NCBI GenBank assembly: GCA_035948415.1
Contig: DASZJD010000056.1
Coordinates: forward strand, 1 to 34,581
Reading direction: 5' to 3'
DNA: 34,581 nucleotides
DNA from: Acidimicrobiia bacterium
GTDB taxonomy: Bacteria; Actinomycetota; Acidimicrobiia; IMCC26256; PALSA-555
Each line of letters opens with the position of its first letter. The stretch's first letter is position 1. A model generated the notes under the pieces. That model worked only from the letters and a program-made list of their open reading frames with translations, made no database searches and was not told where the DNA came from. The position numbers and the translations under genes were made by a program. This document shows positions 1 to 7,231 of the stretch, piece after piece.

Positions 1-243
1 GAGGTCCGCTCTGCCGGTTTCGGCATGCCAAAGCTCAAGGATGGCGAGACTGCGGCCTTCGGCCATCTCGGACTCGAGGTCGACGACCTCGAAGACGCCA
101 AAGCCGAACTGGCAGGCCGAGGGGTCCTCTTGCAGGGCGAATACGAGACTGACGACGTCCACTACATCTTCACGGCGCCGGAGACGACGTTCGGGGTGAC
201 CCTGCACCTCATGGAGCACAAGAACCGCGGGACGAGCGAGTGA
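1..243 (+). CDS. VOC-family protein, C-terminal part (cut by window edge)
   Basis: The frame is open from base 1, so the gene begins before the window; an internal ATG at 25 is probably not its start. The visible 80 residues have the pattern of the second beta-alpha-beta-beta-beta module of glyoxalase/bleomycin-resistance (VOC) proteins: a GHLGLEVDDLEDAKAELAGRG helix region, then strands ending in TTFGVTLHLMEH. VOC proteins bind a metal and act as lyases, dioxygenases or binding proteins; the substrate cannot be read from this fragment. The histidine of GHLGLEV and the glutamate of LMEH are in places where VOC enzymes often have metal ligands. Family call is fairly safe, function open. Confidence 0.7.
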   Translation, partial: EVRSAGFGMPKLKDGETAAFGHLGLEVDDLEDAKAELAGRGVLLQGEYETDDVHYIFTAPETTFGVTLHLMEHKNRGTSE

Positions 244-402
244 GCGCCCAGGGGTGTACCGCTGGCGGGCGTCGGACGGCGGCTATCGAGCGCGCGTACG
301 TCGAAGACGTGAGCTTCCTCGATTTCAGATGCCGAACTCGTGGGCGCCAGGCATCCAGCGACCGCGTCCAGAGGTCACACGCCAACCCGAAGGGAGAAGG
401 CC

Positions 403-690
403 ATGTTCGATTCGTCAAATAACCGCGGTGGCGACAGCGCAGACTTCCTGATCGTCGGGGGCGGGACAGCGGGACGCGCTGCACGTATTCCCGACCACAT
501 TCGCCCCAGGCGAGATGAGCCCCACCGGCGTCGCGTTCGAGATGAACGTCGGGCTGCTCAAGCCGCGGTCACGCGGGCGAGTGACGCTTGTCTCGCCGGA
601 CCCCCGTGTTCCGCCGCGGATTGACGTCAAACTGCTCACCGACCCGAGGGACGTCGCTTCGATGGTCGAAGGGATCCGCTTGGCACGACG
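403..690 (+). pseudogene. GMC oxidoreductase remnant, large internal deletion
   Basis: A good ribosome site (AGGGAGAAGG) precedes the ATG at 403, and the first 24 codons end in the FAD-binding motif DFLIVGGGTAG of glucose-methanol-choline oxidoreductases. Right after it, near 470, the reading frame changes by one and the sequence jumps to the C-terminal part of the same family: ALHVFPTTFAPGEMSPTG, then KPRSRGRVTLVSPDPRVPP and LTDPRDVASMVEGIRLAR. About 300 or more residues of the FAD and substrate domains are missing, and the final His-containing catalytic block is absent too. Two ends of one gene in the right order point to deletion inside a single ancestral gene. It cannot make a working enzyme. 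Confidence 0.75.
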
Positions 691-741
691 AGTTCGTACT
701 GCCCAAGAGCGGCCCCGGTCCACTGACAAGGAGGCAGTCAC

Positions 742-984
742 ATGGCATCACCCAGCGAAGGTAACCAGCTCAGCTTCGAACGGGACATCAAGCCCTTGTT
801 CCGGACGAAGGACCGCGACTCGATGCTTCAGGCGTTTGATCTGTTCGATTACGAGGACGTCGTCAAGCACGCCGACGCCATCGTCGGCGCCCTCCGCAGC
901 GGGCAGATGCCCTGCGACGGCGCCTGGCCCGATTCCCAGGTCGACCAGCTCCAGCGATGGATTGACCAGGGCACGCCGGCCTAG
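742..984 (+). CDS. Small conserved hypothetical protein
   Basis: An 80-residue protein with a strong ribosome site (AAGGAGG, about 7 bases before the ATG). It begins with SFERDIKPLFR and carries DRDSMLQAFDLFDYEDV, ADAIVGALRSGQMPCDGAWP and a closing QRWIDQG. The layout (xFxxDIxPLF at the start, then small helices, MP.DG.WP, and a terminal W..QG) resembles small cytochrome-c-like domains, but there is no CxxCH haem site and only one cysteine. I therefore treat the likeness as a fold hint only. It follows a GMC oxidoreductase remnant, so it may have belonged to an oxidoreductase operon. No signal peptide is seen. Coding potential is good; function unknown. Confidence 0.7.
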   Translation: MASPSEGNQLSFERDIKPLFRTKDRDSMLQAFDLFDYEDVVKHADAIVGALRSGQMPCDGAWPDSQVDQLQRWIDQGTPA

Positions 985-1058
985 ATGGAGCCGAGAATCG
1001 GTACCGCCGCACTCGCCGACCCCAAGGCAAAGCACTTCCTTCGCAAACCGACCCGGTC

Positions 1059-1715
1059 ATGGCGCGCCTCATCGACGCCCATCTGGATTTCCGTCCGCGG
1101 GCTTGGCTGGACGAGTTGCCGCCACTGGACGCGTTCGGCACGCTTATCTTCCAGGTTCTGGGCCAGCAGCTTTCGGTCGCGGCAACGCGAGCGATCCTGT
1201 CACGGCTCGTGGAGAACTTCGGGGGCGGCTGCCCTCACCGGCGGAGCTGCTGGGCGCAGATGCGCAGGTGCTTCGTGGCAGCGGCATGTCGGTACGGAAG
1301 GTCGCGACGTTGCGGGCTATCGCCGCGCGGTTTGTGGACGGGCGTCTCCGCGAGGAGGCGTTGGCCGTGATGACCGACGACGAGGTCGAGGCCGTACTGA
1401 CCAACGTACCTGGAGTCGGGCCATGGACGGCGCACGGATTCCTGCTGATAGCGCTCAACCGGCCCGACGTGTTCCTACCTGGCGACGTTGCACTGCGGCG
1501 CGCGGTCCAGCGAGCGTACGGTTTGGACCACGCCCCGACGGGAGCTGGAGTTGAACCAACTGGCGGAGCGCTGGCGACCGTATCGAAGCCTCGCTGTGGC
1601 CTACTTGTTCACGTCCGAATACGACGCGCAAGCCCAAATGGGCTCAATACGCGCGGCATCAAAGAACTCGAAGGGTTCCGCTAGTCCATATCAAGTCTCA
1701 CACCACGGGCGATGA
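1059..1715 (+). pseudogene. AlkA-like DNA-3-methyladenine glycosylase, two frameshifts
   Basis: Three consecutive pieces in different frames together make one HhH-GPD base-excision glycosylase. Piece one (from ATG 1059, to about 1225) has LDAFGTLIFQVLGQQLSVAATRAI, the usual N-terminal block. Piece two (about 1226-1540, shifted frame) has the helix-hairpin-helix VPGVGPWTAH and the catalytic-Asp segment FLPGDVALRRAV. Piece three (about 1540-1715) has LNQLAERWRPYRSLAVAYLF, the terminal WRP(Y/W)R block. The first shift lies in a GGGGG run at about 1219-1223 and would be repaired by one added G; the second lies near GCCCCGACGGG at about 1531-1541. Both are single-base events, so either a recent pseudogene or sequencing error in an intact gene. 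The enzyme would remove alkylated purines from DNA. Confidence 0.8.
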
Positions 1716-1779
1716 CCAGTTCACCCAGTTCTTGCTCGATGAGCATGCTCGTTGGCAGGTCGTGATGCCCGGCGAACTT

Positions 1780-1841
1780 GGTGGGTGGTTTCGCGTTGTG
1801 ACTTCTCGACTGGTGGGTCGCCACAACGCAAACCACCCACC
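1780..1841. repeat. Long imperfect inverted repeat (hairpin)
   Basis: The left arm 1780-1800 (GGTGGGTGGTTTCGCGTTGTG) and the right arm 1822-1841 (its reverse complement lacking one base) pair over 20 bp with a single bulged base, around a 21-base loop. It sits 66 bp upstream of the lipase start and 65 bp after the glycosylase remnant. No T-run follows, so it is not a typical intrinsic terminator. It may be a leftover of a mobile element end or a structured leader. Confidence 0.6.
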
Positions 1842-1906
1842 GGCTGTCGTGTGGGCTGGATCAAGGGAACGATCCAGAAGATGCTGCTAGCTGAGGTGTC
1901 CCTGCG

Positions 1907-3178
1907 ATGACGTACCGGAGGGCAGTCCTGCCACCCCGGCCCGACCTGAGGAGCCGGCGCAAGCGGGCGGCCGCAAGGATGATGGTTCGCGGCCTGGATC
2001 TCAGTGAGCGACTCATGTCGCAGATGCTCGTCGAGGTGACACCTCCGGCCGACGATCCCTTCTATCGGGTCCCCGAGAACCTGGAAGTGCTCCGCCCGGG
2101 CGAGGTGCTCGACGCTCGGCCGGTTGAGGTCCGAGGGTTTCGCCGCCTGGTCAAAGCCGATGCGTGGCAGGTGAAGTTCCGCTCCACCGACAGCCGTGGT
2201 GCTGCCGCGTCTGGAGTCACCACGGTGATGATTCCCCGGCGGCCCTTCAACGGGCCGGTCAGGCCAATGCTCTCCTATCAGTGCGCCATCGACAGCTTGG
2301 GGGCGGCCGCCGATCCCTCCTACACGCTCAGACACGGCAACCAGTGGGAACTTCCTCTCATGGTCCTGGCCCTCCGCCGAGGGTGGGCGGTCGTGACCAC
2401 CGACTACACCGGACCGCGGCACGCCTTCGGCGTGGGGCTGCTGGCGGCCCGCTTCGTGCTCGACGGCATTCGGGCCGCCATCGCCTTCGAACCGGCTGGC
2501 TTCGACGCCGCCACGCCGATCGGCCTGTGGGGCTACTCGGGCGGAGCTCAAGCAACCGTCGCGGCGGCCGAACAGCACTCGAGCTACGCGCCGGAGCTGA
2601 ACATCGTGGCCACCGCCGCCGGGGCCATCCCGGTCGACCCCACCTCATCGGGACTGCCCGACGACGGCAACATCCTCAGCGGACTGGCGGTCGCCTCACT
2701 CGTCGGTATCAGCCGCGGCTTCCCGGACGTCGACCTGCTCGGCGCCCTCACACCCCAGGGTCAGGCCATGGTGGCGTCGGCGGCCGACATGACCCTCGAG
2801 CAGCTCATCATGAGCTTTCCCTTCCTCCATTGGGGCGACTACCTCACCGTCCCGGGCGTGTTCGAGATACCAGGGTTGCGCGCCGCCTTCGAGGCGATCC
2901 GGCTCGGTCAGGCCACACCCATGACCACGGTGTACCTGTACCACGCGGTGCATGATCAGTATCCAGCCGTCGACGACGTCGACAAGCTCGTCGAAAAATA
3001 CCGTCGTGAAGGGGTCGACGTGACCTACCGCCGGTTTCGATTCGGTGAGCACGTCATCGTGATGTTCACCGGTGTTCCGAGCTCACTCCGATTTCTGAGC
3101 GAGCGATTCGGCGGCCCGGTGAGGCGACGCTTGAGGCGCGCACGGCGCCGCCGAGGAGAACTCGAACCCCTTCGCTGA
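1907..3178 (+). CDS. Secretory-lipase-family alpha/beta hydrolase
   Basis: A 423-residue alpha/beta hydrolase of the LIP type (triacylglycerol lipase family first known from Candida and common in mycolata). The nucleophile elbow GYSGG puts Ser211 at the active site; Asp350 in the HAVHDQYPAVDDV stretch and His382 in RFGEHV complete the likely triad, in correct order and spacing. The block LSYQCAIDSLG and the TTDYTGPRHAFGVG loop are typical of the family. The N-terminus is Arg-rich (MTYRRAVLPPRPDLRSRRKR) without a clear cleavable signal peptide, and the C-terminus is a basic Arg tail, which suggests a cytosolic or membrane-surface enzyme. The ATG at 1907 has no strong ribosome site; Met25 or Met26 are alternatives. 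It likely hydrolyses esters or acylglycerols. Confidence 0.88.
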   Translation: MTYRRAVLPPRPDLRSRRKRAAARMMVRGLDLSERLMSQMLVEVTPPADDPFYRVPENLEVLRPGEVLDARPVEVRGFRRLVKADAWQVKFRSTDSRGAAASGVTTVMIPRRPFNGPVRPMLSYQCAIDSLGAAADPSYTLRHGNQWELPLMVLALRRGWAVVTTDYTGPRHAFGVGLLAARFVLDGIRAAIAFEPAGFDAATPIGLWGYSGGAQATVAAAEQHSSYAPELNIVATAAGAIPVDPTSSGLPDDGNILSGLAVASLVGISRGFPDVDLLGALTPQGQAMVASAADMTLEQLIMSFPFLHWGDYLTVPGVFEIPGLRAAFEAIRLGQATPMTTVYLYHAVHDQYPAVDDVDKLVEKYRREGVDVTYRRFRFGEHVIVMFTGVPSSLRFLSERFGGPVRRRLRRARRRRGELEPLR

Positions 3179-3310
3179 GTGTGTCGGCGGGGGAGTTCGC
3201 ATCGATGACCCGCTGGACCGTCAGGCCAATGCCAAGCGCGAGCACGCTCGCGGCCAGCCGATCCGGGTCGACGCCGAGGTCGATGCCCAGCGCTCGCTGT
3301 TACTGAACCG
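3066..3310 (-). pseudogene. Remnant of TetR-family regulator C-terminus
   Basis: Read leftward from about 3310, one frame gives ALGIDLGVDPDRLAAS, then VLALGIGLTVQRVIDANSP and DTLSEGVRVLLGG, which has the helix pattern and wording of the last two helices of TetR-type ligand-binding domains. A stop codon lies just upstream in that frame and no DNA-binding half is present, so only the tail remains. It runs into the 3' end of the convergent lipase gene. The rest of the 317-bp gap 3179-3495 shows no other gene. The family call rests on pattern only. Confidence 0.4.
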
Positions 3311-3495
3311 CGCAGGCTCGTCGAGTAGCGCACCGGCGTCGGGGATGCGGGCACCTCGCGCCGATGCGGCGTTCGGGCGGCGGCGGGCCCGGGGTGCTCG
3401 ACGCGCCCGGCTAGAGCCCACACGCCTCGGTGGTCGTTAGCTGTACCCGTACGATGATCAAGCCCACCTAGCCACAACCAGCAGAGTGAGATGGC

Positions 3496-3705
3496 ATGCG
3501 ACTGAGTACTCGCAATCAGTTGGCGGCGACCGTGCAGGAGGTGACCGAGGGGAACGTGATGGCCACCGTCAAGGTCGTGCTGGGAGACGGCCAGGAGGTG
3601 ACCGCGGCGATCACACGCGAAGCCGTAGAAGACCTCGGCCTCGCTGCCGGCGACCGAGTGACGGTCTTGGTCAAGGCAACCGAGGTCATGCTCGCCAAGG
3701 ACTGA
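3496..3705 (+). CDS. Mop-like molybdopterin/molybdate-binding protein (TOBE)
   Basis: A 69-residue single TOBE (Mop) domain. It starts with LSTRNQLAATVQEV, the characteristic N-terminal strand of molbindins, continues with GNVMATVKVVLGDGQEV and ITREAVEDLGLAAGD, and closes with VTVLVKATEVMLAKD. Such proteins form hexamers that hold molybdate or tungstate in the cytoplasm and buffer the supply. The modABC genes 700 bp downstream support this role. It is a stand-alone copy of the same domain found in the regulator at 3944 and at the end of ModC. The ribosome site is weak (GTGAG). Confidence 0.88.
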   Translation: MRLSTRNQLAATVQEVTEGNVMATVKVVLGDGQEVTAAITREAVEDLGLAAGDRVTVLVKATEVMLAKD

Positions 3706-3931
3706 ACTTCTTTGCGAACGGACTGCCGGTCGGCCGTTGCGTCGACGCGGCGGGCCGCCTCCGCAGTTCCCATGAGGCCACCCAAGCCCGTGGCATGAGC
3801 GCCACGAGGCCTACGCCTGGGTCCGGGCTTGGCACTCCGAACGCTCCGGGGGGCGCACGCGCCCGGAGTCGGGAATCGGTGAGAGTCGGGTCTTTCGTCG
3901 AGCGGAGCCCGCGTGTGCCCGGTCAGAGCGA

Positions 3932-3943
3932 TAGATTTTGGGC
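3932..3943 (+). promoter_or_regulatory. -10 element for leaderless transcript
   Basis: TAGATT at 3932-3937 matches the TANNNT consensus of actinobacterial -10 boxes. It is separated by exactly 6 bases from the GTG at 3944, and there is no ribosome site. This is the geometry of a leaderless mRNA that begins at the start codon. Confidence 0.55.
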
Positions 3944-4345
3944 GTGAGCGAGTTTCGGATCGGTCAGGCCGCCGAGCTGTTGGGGGTGAGCCCAGACACG
4001 GTCCGGCGTCTCGCTGACGGGGGGGAGCTCCAGACACGCCGGACGGAAGGCGGCCATCGGGTGGTGGACGGGGTGGCGTTGGCTCGGTTCGTGGCCGAGC
4101 ACGGCGGTACCCAGACGACGGGCGCCATCGTGGGCCAGTCGGCACGGAATCGCTTCCCCGGGATCATCACTCGGGTGGTCAAAGACTCAGTGGCGGCGCA
4201 GGTCGAAGTGCAGGCGGGCCCACATCGAGTGGTGTCGCTGATGACGGCCGAGGCGGTGGATGAGCTGGGCCTCGAGCCTGGCATGCGAGCGGTCGCGGTC
4301 GTGAAGGCGACCCAAGTGGTCGTGGAGGTACCCGAGGCGGGCTGA
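3944..4345 (+). CDS. HTH-TOBE molybdate-responsive regulator
   Basis: About 133 residues. The N-terminal third is a MerR/excisionase-type helix-turn-helix (FRIGQAAELLGVSPDTVRRL, then a wing with RRTEGGHRVVDG). The C-terminal half is a TOBE domain (RNRFPGIITRVVKDSVAAQV to VVKATQVVVEV). The combination is a ModE-like design: the TOBE half binds molybdate and the HTH half binds operator DNA. It lies 32 bp before modA, so it very likely controls that operon. GTG 3944 is preferred over an in-frame TTG at 3938 because a -10 box ends 6 bases before it. The domain call is firm; the regulated target is inferred. Confidence 0.85.
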   Translation: MSEFRIGQAAELLGVSPDTVRRLADGGELQTRRTEGGHRVVDGVALARFVAEHGGTQTTGAIVGQSARNRFPGIITRVVKDSVAAQVEVQAGPHRVVSLMTAEAVDELGLEPGMRAVAVVKATQVVVEVPEAG

Positions 4346-4377
4346 GTTGGCCTCGTCCTTTCGAACCAGGAGGTTCT

Positions 4378-5172
4378 GTGCGTCCCCGATTCTCGTTTCG
4401 TGTAGTGGCGACAGGGGTCGCGGCCGTAACAGTGGGCGTATTCGCTGGCTCGGCGTCAGCGACCACGCCCGCAGGTCACGTCGAGGCCAGCAAGCCAACC
4501 GGTTCGATCACCGTGTCCGCGGCCTCGTCGCTGACCGAGGCGTTCACGCAGCTCGGTCGCCAGTTTCAGAAGCAGTACAAGGGCACGACCGTGACATTCA
4601 ACTTCGGGTCCTCGTCAACTCTGGAGACCCAGATTCAACAGGGCGCCCCGGCGGACGTGTTCGCCTCCGCGGACACCGCGAACATGGTCAAGCTGTCCAC
4701 AGCCGGTGACGTGTCAGGCAAGCCGGTCATCTTCGCCCGCAACCTGCTCGAGCTCGCGGTGGCCAAAGGCAACCCGAAGAAGATCAAAACCCTGGCCGAC
4801 ACTCTCAAGCCGGGACTGCAGCTGGTGCTGTGCGCGGCGACAGTGCCGTGCGGCAAGTTCGCGTTGCAGGCTTACCAGCAGGCCGGACTGACGGTGCCGA
4901 AGGTCCCAACGGGCCAAGACGTGAAGGCCACCCTGTCAAACGTGACCCTCGGCTCCGCCGACGCGGCGATCGTCTACGTCACCGACGTGAAGGCAGCCAA
5001 AGGCAAGGTCGTGGGTGTCGTCATCCCACCGGCCCAGAACGTCGTGGCGACCTATCCGCTCGCGGTGGTCAAGTCGTCCGCCAACGCGGCGACTGCTCAA
5101 GCGTTCGTGCAGTACGTCGCGTCCCCGGCCGGGAAGGCCACGCTGTTGAAGTTCGGGTTCCTGAAGCCGTGA
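4378..5172 (+). CDS. modA: Molybdate ABC transporter substrate-binding protein
   Basis: A 264-residue exported binding protein. GTG 4378 has a good ribosome site (CCAGGAGG). Residues 1-28 form a Sec signal peptide ending in SASA without a lipobox Cys, so it is probably released or held by its partners. Diagnostic ModA blocks follow: ITVSAASSLTEAF (oxyanion-binding Ser), TFNFGSSSTLETQIQQGAP, then ADVFASAD and a C-terminal YPLAVVKSS. A Cys pair (LVLCAATVPCGKF) may form a disulphide. It delivers molybdate or tungstate to ModB. The stop overlaps the modB start (GTGA), which shows translational coupling. Confidence 0.93.
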   Translation: MRPRFSFRVVATGVAAVTVGVFAGSASATTPAGHVEASKPTGSITVSAASSLTEAFTQLGRQFQKQYKGTTVTFNFGSSSTLETQIQQGAPADVFASADTANMVKLSTAGDVSGKPVIFARNLLELAVAKGNPKKIKTLADTLKPGLQLVLCAATVPCGKFALQAYQQAGLTVPKVPTGQDVKATLSNVTLGSADAAIVYVTDVKAAKGKVVGVVIPPAQNVVATYPLAVVKSSANAATAQAFVQYVASPAGKATLLKFGFLKP

Positions 5173-5981
5173 CCCGGCGTCCGGGCGGTCGACGAAGGCT
5201 CCGGGCTCGTCGACCGCCTGCCGCCGCTTGCGCACTCGCGGCCCTCGCCGTTGGTTTCTTGGTCCTCCCGGTGGTGGGGCTGGTACAGCGGGCCCCGTGG
5301 TCGCAGATGTGGACCGACCTCACCGACCCGGCGACCAAAGACGCATTGCGCCTCTCCCTCGAATGCTCGCTGGCAGCCACCGCGCTGTCCGCGCTCTTTG
5401 GGATCCCGCTCGCCTGGGTCTTGGCCCGGACGGAGTTCCCCGGGCGGCACCTCACCCGGGCGCTCGTTCTCCTGCCGATGGTGCTGCCCCCAGTGGTGGG
5501 AGGGATCGCCCTGTTCTTTGCTATCGGCCCTCGGGGCTTGCTCGGCCAGTACCTCGACGACTGGTTCGGAGTCCGCCTCCCCTTTACGACGCTCGGGACG
5601 ATCGTCGCCGAGACTTTCGTGGCCATGCCCTTCCTCATCATTACGGTGGAAGCGGCACTGCGCGGCATCGACCGTCGTTACGAAGACGCGGCGAGCACCC
5701 TCGGGGCCGGCCGCTGGACGGTGTTTCGCCGTGTCACCCTGCCGCTCATCGCGCCGTCACTGCTCGCCGGTGCCGCACTCAGCTGGGCCCGAGCCCTGGG
5801 CGAATTCGGCGCCACCATCACCTTCGCCGGCAACCTCCAAGGCAAGACCCAGACCATGCCGCTGGCCATCTTCATCGCCTTTGAGCACGACCCCGCGACC
5901 GCAGTCGCCCTGAGCCTCGTGCTCGTGGCGATCTCGATCGCCGTGCTGGTCGCGCTGCGCGACCGCTGGTTCTTCGCGTGA
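5169..5981 (+). CDS. modB: Molybdate ABC transporter permease
   Basis: A 270-residue membrane protein with five to six hydrophobic segments. The GTG at 5169 overlaps the modA stop by four bases; upstream sequence in the frame is a shadow of modA. The first 17 residues are highly basic, then a first transmembrane segment (ALAALAVGFLVLPVVGLV). The ModB block LPMVLPPVVGGIALFFAIG and the cytoplasmic coupling loop EDAASTLGAGRWTVFRRVTLP (EAA motif, contacts the ATPase) are clear, as is GEFGATITFAGN. It forms the channel for molybdate with ModC. Confidence 0.93.
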   Translation: MTRRPGGRRRLRARRPPAAACALAALAVGFLVLPVVGLVQRAPWSQMWTDLTDPATKDALRLSLECSLAATALSALFGIPLAWVLARTEFPGRHLTRALVLLPMVLPPVVGGIALFFAIGPRGLLGQYLDDWFGVRLPFTTLGTIVAETFVAMPFLIITVEAALRGIDRRYEDAASTLGAGRWTVFRRVTLPLIAPSLLAGAALSWARALGEFGATITFAGNLQGKTQTMPLAIFIAFEHDPATAVALSLVLVAISIAVLVALRDRWFFA

Positions 5982-7036
5982 GCCTCGACGCTGACCTCGA
6001 TCTCCAGCTCGGCACGCTCAACCTCTCGGTCACCGTCGACGCCCAACCCGGCGAGACCGTCGTTCTCCTGGGCCCGAACGGGGCCGGGAAGACCACCTTG
6101 CTCGGCGCGCTCGCCGGGCTCCTCGCCATCGACCGCGGCAACATCACCCTCGACGGCAAGAGCCTCGACGACCCCGCACACAAGATCTGGGTGCCGCCGG
6201 AGCGCCGGCCGATCGGCGTTGTCTTCCAAGACAACCTGCTTTTCCCACACCTGAGCGCCCTCGAAAACGTCGCTTTCGGCCTTCGCGGCCACGGTGCACG
6301 ACGAAGCGAAGCCCGCCGCGAAGCCCGCACGTGGCTCGAGCGCATGGGTCTGGCCGGACACGTCAACGCCCGACCCCGCCAACTCTCTGGCGGACAAGCC
6401 CAACGGGTCGCGTTGGCACGCGCGCTCGTCCGGTCACCCCGACTACTGCTCCTCGACGAACCTCTCGCCGCGCTCGACGCCACCACCCGCCTCGACATCC
6501 GCCGCGACCTACGAGGCCACCTGGACACGTTCGCGGGTCCACGCATACTCGTCACCCACGACCCCATCGACGCGATGATCCTCGCCGACCGTGTCATCGT
6601 GCTCGAACACGGCGAGACCACCCAAGCTGGCACGCTCCCCGAGCTCCGAGCCCATCCCCGCAGCGAATACGCCGCCAACCTCATCGGTGTCAACCTGTAC
6701 CGCGGCACCCTCAACGGCGACCGCATCACCATCGACACAGGGAAAACCCTCGCCGTGGTCAACGACCACAACATCACTGGGGAAGTCTTCGCCACCATCC
6801 GACCCGAAAGCGTCGCCCTCCACCCCGAACAACCCACCGGCAGCCCCCGCAACACCTGGGTGGCAACCGTGGCGACCATCGACCAGTACGGACCACGCGC
6901 CCGAGTCGTCCTCAATGGCCCGATCAGCATCACCGCCGAGATCACCCAAGAGGCTCTCGTCGACCTCGCCATCAAACCTGACGCCCGCCTATGGGTGAGC
7001 GCGAAGGCCACCGAGATCGAGATCGATCCCTTCTAG
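5978..7036 (+). CDS. modC: Molybdate ABC transporter ATPase with TOBE domain
   Basis: A 352-residue ATPase whose GTG start overlaps the modB stop (GTGA). Walker A is GPNGAGKTT (residues 32-40), the Q-loop is VVFQDN, the signature is LSGGQ (136-140), Walker B is LLLLDE (156-161) and the switch His is H194 in VTHD. From about residue 285 there is a C-terminal TOBE/Mop module (RNTWVATVATIDQYGPRARV ... VSAKATEIEIDPF), which in ModC senses internal molybdate and shuts the pump. Family length is normal. It completes the modABC operon; third TOBE copy of the locus. Confidence 0.93.
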   Translation: MSLDADLDLQLGTLNLSVTVDAQPGETVVLLGPNGAGKTTLLGALAGLLAIDRGNITLDGKSLDDPAHKIWVPPERRPIGVVFQDNLLFPHLSALENVAFGLRGHGARRSEARREARTWLERMGLAGHVNARPRQLSGGQAQRVALARALVRSPRLLLLDEPLAALDATTRLDIRRDLRGHLDTFAGPRILVTHDPIDAMILADRVIVLEHGETTQAGTLPELRAHPRSEYAANLIGVNLYRGTLNGDRITIDTGKTLAVVNDHNITGEVFATIRPESVALHPEQPTGSPRNTWVATVATIDQYGPRARVVLNGPISITAEITQEALVDLAIKPDARLWVSAKATEIEIDPF

Positions 7037-7039
7037 AGC

Positions 7040-7230
7040 GTCCCGTCACATCTGGCATCGAGCGCGAGAAGCTCGTGAAACCGTTCCGCTCCCGACCCGG
7101 CCTGCTACGTGACGAAGACGCCGCCGTCGCGCAACACCCGGCGGACTTCAACCGCTACGACGGATTCGTGGCGGTCGACCACCAGGTCGAACGCGGCCCT
7201 CGTAGCCGCCCGAAGTTGAGCGGGCGATCC
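7040..7230 (-). pseudogene. SAM methyltransferase remnant with amber stop
   Basis: Read leftward: SPAQLRAATRAAFDLVVDRHES, then VEVRRVLRDGGVFVT, a stop TAG at 7105-7107, then QAGSGAERFHELLALDA in the same frame. AFDLVV.RHES and EVxRVLRxGGVFxTQQVG are the motif IV to post-motif region of class I methyltransferases, in which the position of the TAG is usually Gln (CAG). A single C-to-T change explains the stop. The N-terminal SAM-binding half is missing. It starts next to the end of the marR gene. Confidence 0.6.
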
Positions 7231-7231
7231 G

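Noticed and set aside
515-1684. Single 389-codon frame covering GMC tail and glycosylase middle
   Set aside because: It joins parts of two unrelated gene remnants with a non-coding-like middle opposite the small gene at 742; not one protein.
1711-1890. Frame reading DDQFTQFLLDEHARW and VVMPGE
   Set aside because: It looks slightly protein-like but lacks a start, matches no family I know and runs through the hairpin at 1780-1841.
3706-3931. Possible Moco/tungsten riboswitch ahead of the HTH-TOBE gene
   Set aside because: A short GC hairpin (CTCCGGG/CCCGGAG near 3844-3868) exists, but the complex fold of the Moco motif is not seen, and the gene appears leaderless.
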